A stretch of DNA of 64,000 nucleotides from NCBI GenBank assembly GCA_964478225.1, contig CAYZHM010000005.1, positions 1 to 64,000 on the forward strand, read 5' to 3'. Under the pieces are notes generated by a model. That model saw nothing but the letters and a program-made list of their open reading frames with translations. It was not told the origin of the DNA and did not search any database. Shown here one piece after another: positions 58,801-64,000 of the stretch (the first letter of the stretch is position 1; every line of letters begins with the position of its first letter). This DNA comes from CAYZHM01 sp964478225. Its GTDB lineage: Bacteria > Pseudomonadota > Alphaproteobacteria > Micavibrionales > Micavibrionaceae. The position numbers were made by a program, and so were the translations under genes.

Positions 58801-59260
58801 AAGCGTCTAACGTGCTCGGGAACTTTAGGATTTCTGCGAGACTTTTGACCGGAACGAAATATTCGAAATCTTTCTCAAGAACGACCACTGCGGGGGCAAT
58901 CATGTCGCCTTTACGCGACACTTCGAGCACGGCTTGGTGCACTTCTCCTGTTTCTGGCAAAACAACAACGCCGTCCACTACGTTTCCAGCGGCCGGGGTC
59001 AAAAGTTCTAGCTCCGTCGCAGCTTCGCTTGCGACGTTTTGGTCAATACTCGACGCTTCGGCGCCAACAGAAGGCAGCGCCGTTTCGGCAATACTCATTG
59101 CCGTGACCCGACCATCTCCGATGGCGGTCTTTTGCGCTGCTAAATCCGTCTCTTCAGCAGCAGAAGCAGGGTTGACAACAAAGAGGCTCGCGAAAAGCAC
59201 GAATGCCATCGCAAGACGCAGCGTGCGCCCAGTTACATACCAGCAATGATGTTTGCTCAT
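55868..59260 (-). CDS. Usher-like outer-membrane protein with C-terminal AMIN domain
   Basis: 1130 residues. Signal peptide ending at ASA (34), a periplasmic N-terminal part, a strongly charged Lys/Glu helix (about 236-268), a large usher-like barrel (about 275-790: LIDVGDISVRTPSLVAGSL, GRATPGWDVEVYSRG, YGPQGEVEERIENYSI), carboxypeptidase-regulatory-like repeats (VTVQLVNAQGELVGEST near 900) and an AMIN domain (about 1015-1128). The downstream lipoprotein repeats the AMIN. A PapD-like chaperone is upstream. The barrel probably exports the DUF4402 proteins; an AMIN on an usher is unusual. Confidence 0.8.
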   Translation of the reverse strand: MSKHHCWYVTGRTLRLAMAFVLFASLFVVNPASAAEETDLAAQKTAIGDGRVTAMSIAETALPSVGAEASSIDQNVASEAATELELLTPAAGNVVDGVVVLPETGEVHQAVLEVSRKGDMIAPAVVVLEKDFEYFVPVKSLAEILKFPSTLDASGPKIEGEFFNPENRYAIDVAAKTYTVLGETFPLPENAVLQTEGEESNDIYLTVDALNKIWPLELEVDILEQSLSINAKRKIPIELEQERKKRQEKLERKKEEKKQQDKIEENYVYTPNGYRLLGPQTLYLSQGVGWNKNQRELTNNIFVGGEGDILGASANYSLNLAKTKDAIIELQDFNFRLRRQDYKSGKLLPFNLNLIDVGDISVRTPSLVAGSLQGSGIFVSTDRNNRDIDFDEVTIEGRATPGWDVEVYSRGALIDYGTVDELGLYRFENVPISFGNNPIRVVLYGPQGEVEERIENYSIARSFLKPGETTYQAGVVKRGDRVINVDDENDNDGDLASSFRVNRGINRYLSAYATFTDLPVRDESKRFVSLGANFNALGGYGQIEAYKQLDKGQALDLRFARSFFGFDTSVRSAVFNNFESQKSGIGNSSKETESSVSVARSFALPYATLNLSLSADRTTYADEKSYTNINANQSLSSSIGNFSHTLNSTYLGGDLNKTDGQIAFNRTLSDNFGMNARLGYEAYPEKEFETLNLSLNYSDHDRLTGSLGYGQSLINTNSRSVTLGAAYDFDAFRGNVNLDWDSTEGLGFTLGTSTTLGPQGQDNIYEFRRQVIGQPTKLTVRLFEDLNNDGLFDPQDTPIQGARVILNDGKKSGFSDEDGFLNIEPAGNEGLTTIVLDRLSLTQNPFLISAKKDGHITLLRAGTKPHIDFPLMMSGTIDGTVRNQNGESMAGITVQLVNAQGELVGESTTLADGFYSFELVRPGRYIVQVHPSHRVFVPPKTVRVASDDLFIYGADLQVLSNQGLEQAKEAAVADDVGGGRVAHTYHHPAAPVGTEKPVATSSGGGVQPAVGASLSENGVQPVIRAVRFGENPGKVRLVLDLSDPSDYQITKSDNGSVITVDLPNTKWEAKSNLAPGKDSLFESFEIQQLPGGGTKITLTGKGHIDVAKDAVLPATAGTNHRIYIDFVRTP

Positions 59261-59403
59261 GAAATAGAGCCGAGAAGTGTAGTAATAGAATAGCCCACCC
59301 GAATCATAGCACGCTATACTGCAGGGTCGAACTCATGCGAAGCGTTATTCAAATGTTATCCACAGGGCTGCTGTCGGTTTATACAGGCTTTTCCACAAGA
59401 GCA

Positions 59404-59430
59404 AAAAACCCTTGCTGGGCAAGGGTTTTT
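59404..59430 (-). terminator. Intrinsic terminator downstream of the chaperone gene
   Basis: A perfect 12-base-pair stem, AAAAACCCTTGC with GCAAGGGTTTTT, and a three-base loop. Read on the minus strand, it ends in a run of six T, 26 bases after the chaperone stop. It separates the chaperone and pilin transcript from the usher gene. Confidence 0.85.
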
Positions 59431-59455
59431 AGCAGGATGGATAGTCTTGAGACTT

Positions 59456-60283
59456 TTATTTTACTTTTACGGTCGCGACTGGCTCGTCTTTGTATTCCGG
59501 ATCACGCGTTGATAAAAGCTCCAGGTTCAGCTCACTGCACTTTGATATGTCCAGCTCAGATGGGATTGTAAATAGGTCTGAGAGGGTTTCAGATTCTTTA
59601 TATAGTCTAAAGCCGTTTGATTTTGTCGCGGTGACTTCTCCAGAACCGGCAAGCTTACATTTAAAAACCGATTTCCCGTAAATGCTTCTTGTGCTGTGAT
59701 TGACGATATCTACTTTTACGGCATTATCGGCACCATTTTTGATTATATTTGACCCTAGAACGTCCATTTTAATTTCTGTTTTTCCCGTTCTCAGCATCAC
59801 AGGAATGGAAACTGCTGTACGGACTGAAATGACTCCGCCAAATTCGCTAGCGCTTGCCACAGGTTTTTCTTTGGGATGCAAGGAATCTGACGATATTTTA
59901 AGGTGAGAACGGTATTCGCCGGGCGCCATATCTTTGGGACGGCGAACGAAAATACGCAGGCGCTGGGTTTCACCGGGCTGGACCACAACTCTGCGGGGTG
60001 AATATACGAGATAGGGATCAGCAGGATCATACCCCTCAGCCGTCTCTCCTTCATTCAGGATTGTTACTGTTTTGCCATCCTTCGATAGCATACGGCGCTC
60101 CCATTCAAATGTGTAAACGAGGGCCTCATCTCCCATATTTGAAATTGATAGTGTGGCCGTGCTTTGACCATCATGAATGAAGATTTTTGTTGGAGAGATA
60201 AAAGCGGCCTGTCCCTTTGATATCATCCCCATTGAGGAAAGAATTAAAGCGATAAGAAATACAACTTTTTTTAGTTTTTTCAT
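59456..60283 (-). CDS. PapD-like periplasmic fimbrial chaperone
   Basis: 275 residues. Signal peptide ending in GQA (26), then an N-terminal Ig domain (FISPTKIFIHDGQSTATLSI, with the late strand SPRRVVVQPGETQRLRIFVR) and a second Ig domain. It would donate a strand to the pilin-like subunits and deliver them to the usher. The order on this strand is pilin, chaperone, usher, AMIN lipoprotein. Confidence 0.88.
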   Translation of the reverse strand: MKKLKKVVFLIALILSSMGMISKGQAAFISPTKIFIHDGQSTATLSISNMGDEALVYTFEWERRMLSKDGKTVTILNEGETAEGYDPADPYLVYSPRRVVVQPGETQRLRIFVRRPKDMAPGEYRSHLKISSDSLHPKEKPVASASEFGGVISVRTAVSIPVMLRTGKTEIKMDVLGSNIIKNGADNAVKVDIVNHSTRSIYGKSVFKCKLAGSGEVTATKSNGFRLYKESETLSDLFTIPSELDISKCSELNLELLSTRDPEYKDEPVATVKVK

Positions 60284-60301
60284 GATAGTCCTTATGTTTT
60301 T

Positions 60302-60814
60302 TTAGATTGGATTTGCTCTGATAATAAGATTGCCAGTATAGGTTCCCAGCCCCTGGCCCGCCGTGGTGTTCACCGTCCCTCCGATACTCAAATTGATTGT
60401 ATTGGCAATTTCAGTTGGTGTGAAGGTGAACTTAGATGCTGCCGGAACCGTGAGCTTGTATTGCATCTTGAAATTATCAATCCGAACAAACTTTGCACCA
60501 TTTTTTATATTTACTGCAGTGTTGCCAAAATCAACACGGACGCTTTTGCTTACAGGAACCCCGCCCGTGGATACCGTGCAGCGTCCTGGCTGATAAGGAC
60601 CTGTGGTGAGCATGCATCCGGCGGTTAAATTCGTGCTGCCGTCAGGGTTGATGACAAGTTTAGCCGTGTCAGAACACTGTGCGTTCTTGCCGATATTTAT
60701 TCCCGCCGTACAGTTTATAACAATTTGGGCGAAGACAGGCGTGGCAGTAAGGCTGCTGAAGGCAAATGCAGAAACGGAAACCATAATTGAAGAAAGATTT
60801 TTCTTCTTTTTCAT
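60302..60814 (-). CDS. DUF4402 pilin-like secreted protein
   Basis: 170 residues. Signal peptide (ending in PVFA), four cysteines in the mature protein, and a C-terminal DUF4402-type strand pattern (NLSIGGTVNTTAGQGLGTYTGNLII). It is the first gene of the chaperone operon, 18 bases upstream of the chaperone, and likely a structural subunit. Confidence 0.8.
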   Translation of the reverse strand: MKKKKNLSSIMVSVSAFAFSSLTATPVFAQIVINCTAGINIGKNAQCSDTAKLVINPDGSTNLTAGCMLTTGPYQPGRCTVSTGGVPVSKSVRVDFGNTAVNIKNGAKFVRIDNFKMQYKLTVPAASKFTFTPTEIANTINLSIGGTVNTTAGQGLGTYTGNLIIRANPI

Positions 60815-60845
60815 GTTTTTATAGCCTTGTGCGTTTGTTCTAGTT

Positions 60846-60874
60846 TTGCAACATTACAGATAAATAACTTTAAT
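60846..60874 (+). promoter_or_regulatory. Candidate sigma-70 promoter for the SET gene
   Basis: TTGCAA (60846-60851) and TTTAAT (60869-60874) with 17-base spacing lie 17 bases before the SET-gene ATG. On the minus strand, TTGACC (60880-60885) and TATCTG (60857-60862), also 17 apart, could serve the pilin gene, so the two promoters would overlap. Confidence 0.35.
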
Positions 60875-60891
60875 AAAAAGGTCAAAAAGAA

Positions 60892-62109
60892 ATGGTCACT
60901 ATAGTTGCTGGCGATTCAAAAATAGAAACTGAAGTTCAGAATCTCTTGGATATTCTGACTAATGCTGGCGCAGGTTTCCATTCTAATCTCCTTATTAAGG
61001 AAGAAGGTGGGGGCCTAAGTATTCACACCAAGGAACCGATGGATAATGGTAAGGAAATTATCCGCTTGCCTCGGACCGTGCTTATGCCGGGAGATCAATA
61101 TAATCTTGATGTTTCAGGAAACGACTTTGTTATCACTTATTCCGAGGATTCGATTGCTACTGATTTGCAAAAGCGCATCATTGATAAAATGTATGAAATT
61201 TATAATCTCACCAACAAAGTTAAGCTCCATGAAGAGTTTTCCTTTTTGCTTTCCTTAAAAAATTCGCCGGCTCTTTTGGATAAACTCAATGAAGGGCGCG
61301 ATTTTGCTCTTGGTCCTTATGCGGATTGGCTCAAGTGGGTTAAAGCTGGCATGAGTGAAGAGCAGCGCCGAAGCGTGATCTGCGGCACATATATTAAAAC
61401 CAGGCCTCTTGGCTATTCTGACCCTGTGCGCGAATCATCAGTCAGCATGATTATGCCAGTGCTTGATTTCATGAACCATCATTGGGAGGGCGGGACTTTC
61501 TCTGTTAATGAGCTTGGGGTGCGTAAAGGCGATTTGACCATGCATAGTTGCCAGCCTTTTCCAGACAGCAAAGAATGTTATGCTAATTATGGCGTGCTGG
61601 ATCCGTTTGATTCCTTGCTACGTTATGATTTTATTGACAGATTTTCTCCGATTTTGCGCTCAGTTGCAGTTGATCTAGAGGGACCAGCAGGCGACGTCAT
61701 TCATGTTAAGAATCAGATGAATTTTGTTTATAAAAAGGACCTGCAAAAGGAACTTGTAGACTTGAGACGATATATTCCGGACATCGCTGTTAAAGATGAT
61801 CAGGTTACGGTTTCTCACCTTATTTTGCCCGTAGACAAGTCTAAGTTTGCGTTGGTGCGCGTTCTGAACCAAATCCTGACTGCTTATAACAAGCACCATT
61901 CCAAAGTCATGGATGAGAAAGAAGCCAAAGAATGGCGACGCAAGGCACAAGAAGCTGTGGTTGAGAAAAACAGAACTTATTATGAGGAGCTGTTGGTTGT
62001 GACCAATGACTTAACCAAAGATAAAAAAGATAGCTTTGGAGTTTTGCGTGTGCGCGAGTTGGCCGAGCACCAGCTTAACGCTCTTCGAAGCTACATAATT
62101 CAAGAGTGA
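60892..62109 (+). CDS. SET-domain protein methyltransferase, SETD3/Rubisco-LSMT-like
   Basis: 405 residues. Split SET features: an N-terminal strand-rich block (GLSIHTKEPMDNGKEII, RLPRTVLM, about 41-65), an inserted helical part, the cofactor/active-site LDFMNHH (191-197), and ECYANYGVLDPFDSLLRYDF (228-247), equivalent to the Tyr-Gly motif and the YGF that follow. A helical C-terminal domain (about 270-405) resembles the Rubisco LSMT substrate-binding domain. No signal peptide, so a cytoplasmic protein. This family is mostly eukaryotic. It is flanked by pilin-like genes; the target is unknown. Confidence 0.8.
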   Translation: MVTIVAGDSKIETEVQNLLDILTNAGAGFHSNLLIKEEGGGLSIHTKEPMDNGKEIIRLPRTVLMPGDQYNLDVSGNDFVITYSEDSIATDLQKRIIDKMYEIYNLTNKVKLHEEFSFLLSLKNSPALLDKLNEGRDFALGPYADWLKWVKAGMSEEQRRSVICGTYIKTRPLGYSDPVRESSVSMIMPVLDFMNHHWEGGTFSVNELGVRKGDLTMHSCQPFPDSKECYANYGVLDPFDSLLRYDFIDRFSPILRSVAVDLEGPAGDVIHVKNQMNFVYKKDLQKELVDLRRYIPDIAVKDDQVTVSHLILPVDKSKFALVRVLNQILTAYNKHHSKVMDEKEAKEWRRKAQEAVVEKNRTYYEELLVVTNDLTKDKKDSFGVLRVRELAEHQLNALRSYIIQE

Positions 62110-62143
62110 TTCGTTTTTTCAAAATTCATAATCCGTAAAAATA

Positions 62144-62168
62144 AAAACCCCCTCAACGAGGGGGTTTT
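62144..62168. terminator. Bidirectional terminator between convergent genes
   Basis: An 11-base-pair stem, AAAACCCCCTC with GAGGGGGTTTT, loop AAC. On the minus strand, a T-rich run follows, so it ends the DUF4402-like gene; on the plus strand it would also stop the SET transcript, 35 bases after its stop. Confidence 0.85.
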
Positions 62169-62194
62169 AAAATTCTTATAGAAGCTTTGTCTGC

Positions 62195-62848
62195 TTAGTA
62201 GCCGATAATCAATGTCAGCGTTTGACCAAAAGCTCCGATTGGCTTTGGTGTTGTCCAAGATATGATACCGCCGATTGGAGCCGCCGCGTTCGACTTAACG
62301 GCGAATTGAGCGCCCGCCGTTACAGCAGCCTTACATGTAGTACCGCCGCCTGCAACGCATTTGGCTGTCTTTGAAGCGACGCCGGAAAATGCTTTACCGA
62401 AAAGGATTGTGTTTAACTTGGCTGTACCAACGGCTTTTGCGCCGCCTGTTGTTGAACCTAGGGTTAGCTTACCAATTCCCTTAACTGTAATGTCAAAAGC
62501 CGCAGCCGTTGAAACCGCTTTGTATGAGAAGACGCCCTGAGCTTCGCCAGCAACGCCGACGCCTTTTGCGGAACCCGCGTGTGCACCAGCAGTGCTCAAG
62601 CTGATTTTACCGCCTGTATCAGTGGCAACCATTTTACCCCACTTCATGTCTGCCTTTTTAGACAGAGCAAAACCGGTAATAAATTGGCCTGTTACACTAA
62701 GGGTTGTTGAACCTGCGCGCGCACTTTGCATGATCAAGGGGGCAGGTAAATATCCAGTAATCGCAACTAGAGGTACTACGACGGGCGCAGCAAGAACTGC
62801 TCCTACTGCCTTCCGCATTGTTTTTGTGTTTTTATATGAGTTAGGCAT
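62195..62848 (-). CDS. DUF4402-like pilin-like protein, Lys/Ala/Gly-rich
   Basis: 217 residues from the ATG at 62848, with AAGGAG 7 bases upstream; the longer frame begins at TTG. An N-terminal export signal with a long hydrophobic segment ends near SARA. The body has the DUF4402-like opening MKWGKMVATDTGGKISLST and ends in a strand with aromatic terminus (TLTLIIGY). Two cysteines flank a Gly-rich loop. It may be a second subunit for the chaperone-usher system; similarity to 60302 is by pattern only. Confidence 0.65.
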   Translation of the reverse strand: MPNSYKNTKTMRKAVGAVLAAPVVVPLVAITGYLPAPLIMQSARAGSTTLSVTGQFITGFALSKKADMKWGKMVATDTGGKISLSTAGAHAGSAKGVGVAGEAQGVFSYKAVSTAAAFDITVKGIGKLTLGSTTGGAKAVGTAKLNTILFGKAFSGVASKTAKCVAGGGTTCKAAVTAGAQFAVKSNAAAPIGGIISWTTPKPIGAFGQTLTLIIGY

Positions 62849-63164
62849 CGCCAAGCTCCTTCTTTCCTAGATTAACATTAACTTTTTTGTAAATTAACGC
62901 AGTTGACAAGCACGAATATCCTCTCGTGCCTCGAATTTTTAAGCCTCACCCAAACAAGCTAACATAATTTTTAGCTATTGGAAAGTCGTAAAAAAATTTT
63001 ATATCAGTCTATTTTAACAAAGTATAGCAGCTTTATTAATAAAGACTTAAAAATAGAAGTTATCTTTCAAAGATTCTATTTACTCTTCAATTTAACGCAC
63101 ATATCATTTGCTCACACAAACAGAAAAGTGATTTAGTCACAAAAAATTATGGAGGATTTTGAGT
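62849..63164. other. AT-rich intergenic region of 316 bases
   Basis: No gene seen. It includes a TTGACA (62903-62908) without a good -10 and a small hairpin GCACGA/TCGTGC (62910-62929). GGAGG at 63151-63155 is the RBS of the TPR gene. It must hold promoters for both divergent genes. Confidence 0.4.
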
Positions 63165-64000
63165 ATGATTAGCGCCGTCAAACAAAAACAGGAACTGCCA
63201 CTGGACGAGGCCTTGGAATTGGCTCGCGGACACCATCAGTCTGGAAATTATGTTTTGGCGGAGCGCACATACAGGGATATTTTGCGCGCGGTTCCCGATC
63301 ATTTTCCGACCACACAATTCCTTGCTGGCCTTCTCTATCAAGCGGGCAGTTACGACGAAGCCAAGTATTATTTTGAACGCGCTGTGGAGGCGGCTTCTGA
63401 TGATGTAAATTGCCTGAGCAATTATGCGAGCGTGCTTGTGCAGATGAGGGAGTATGAGGAAGCTCTCCCCTATTTCGACAAGGCCTTGGGCCTAGAGCCT
63501 GACCGCGTTGATGTCCTGAATAATAAGGCGTATTTGCTGTGGTTGATGAAGGATTATGCGGAAGCGGAAAAGCTTTCGCGCAAGGCGTTGAAAATCGATT
63601 CTCATAATATCATCGCGTTGAATGGCTTAGCGATGTCACTGGCGCGCCTTTACAGGTATGAAGAGGCCGCGGATGCCTGGGAAATGGCAACAAAATATGA
63701 TTCGGAAAATGTGTTGCTTTGGAGCAACTGGGGCAATGGACTTCGTGAGATGGGCCGTCTCAATCAGGCACGTCAGAAATGTGAAAAGGCTGTAGAGCTG
63801 GACCCGAAAAATGCTGAAGCCCTTAACAATTATGCCAACACGTTGCGCGACCTTGGTGATGTGGAAAAGGCCATTGAATATTACAATAGAGCAACGGATG
63901 AAACGCCAAGCTATGCGGAAGCACATAGCAATAAGGCCACGGCCTACTATGACAATCGTCAGTATGATTCTGCGATTATTGCCGCCAAGTATGCGATTGC
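63165..64000 (+). CDS. TPR-repeat protein, N-terminal part
   Basis: 278 residues seen before the right edge; no stop reached. At least seven 34-residue TPR units (for example YEEALPYFDKALGLEPD, LNQARQKCEKAVELDPKNAE, DVEKAIEYYNRATDETPS). No signal peptide. The ATG at 63165 has GGAGG 9 bases upstream. The remainder, possibly a glycosyltransferase or other domain, lies outside the window; the function is open. Confidence 0.88.
   Translation, partial: MISAVKQKQELPLDEALELARGHHQSGNYVLAERTYRDILRAVPDHFPTTQFLAGLLYQAGSYDEAKYYFERAVEAASDDVNCLSNYASVLVQMREYEEALPYFDKALGLEPDRVDVLNNKAYLLWLMKDYAEAEKLSRKALKIDSHNIIALNGLAMSLARLYRYEEAADAWEMATKYDSENVLLWSNWGNGLREMGRLNQARQKCEKAVELDPKNAEALNNYANTLRDLGDVEKAIEYYNRATDETPSYAEAHSNKATAYYDNRQYDSAIIAAKYAI

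Noticed and set aside
59356..59397. A replication origin
   Set aside because: Only two box-like motifs, no AT-rich unwinding region and no dnaA/dnaN or repA neighbours.
59335..59571. A 78-residue plus-strand frame at the intergenic region
   Set aside because: It spans the terminator and enters the chaperone gene antisense; no family features.

Overview
The window is dense, intact-looking DNA from a Gram-negative bacterium. Outer-membrane beta-barrels, TonB and RND components, lipoproteins, an O-antigen ligase-like protein and RTX exoproteins all point to a double-membrane cell. The protein repertoire (MHYT and FixL-like PAS sensors, an ECF sigma factor beside a VWA protein, heme peroxidase-RTX exoproteins) and the moderate base composition suggest a proteobacterium, most likely an alphaproteobacterium. 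There is no rRNA or other phylogenetic marker to fix the taxon.

Layout. 1-4677: end of an RND efflux adaptor, its permease, and an HI0933-like flavoprotein. 4699-20632: a signalling block with three large hybrid histidine kinases, a PhnD-like binding protein in tandem with an MHYT kinase, a YfiR-like periplasmic protein overlapping a kinase, a divergent TonB receptor broken by a frameshift, and an Hpt/receiver pair. 20954-26064: a four-helix membrane protein translationally coupled to a 1549-residue RTX exoprotein carrying dockerin-like EF-hand repeats. 26061-29370: GIY-YIG protein, BaiN-type flavoprotein and a Uup-type ABC-F ATPase. 29367-40431: a second signalling block (kinase, two Rcp1-like receivers, Cache-PAS kinase, further receivers, a receiver-Hpt protein, an NtrC-type sigma-54 activator and a hybrid kinase) with a good sigma-54 promoter candidate at 37234-37250. 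40428-53594: BipA/TypA, DEAD-box helicase with a structured leader, O-antigen ligase-like protein, an autotransporter-like barrel, a lipoprotein hydrolase, an RTX heme peroxidase, a membrane protein, and a VWA protein with its ECF sigma factor. 53690-62848: a PhyH-like dioxygenase, then a surface-organelle locus (AMIN lipoprotein, usher-like barrel with its own AMIN domain, PapD-like chaperone, DUF4402 pilin-like proteins) with a SETD3/LSMT-like SET methyltransferase in the middle. 63165-64000: start of a TPR protein.

How they may work together. Six histidine kinases, seventeen receiver domains and three Hpt domains lie within 36 kb, yet only one protein (35685-37079) has a recognisable DNA-binding output, so this looks like a phosphorelay hub. 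Three PAS domains keep the His and Arg, 20 residues apart, that bind and sense heme oxygen in FixL. The strongest novelty candidates are the mosaic RTX gene with its coupled membrane protein, the AMIN-bearing chaperone-usher locus around a SET methyltransferase, and the sigma-54-linked operon at 37301-40431. Most functional statements are family-level inferences from reading the translated sequence; no database search was run.
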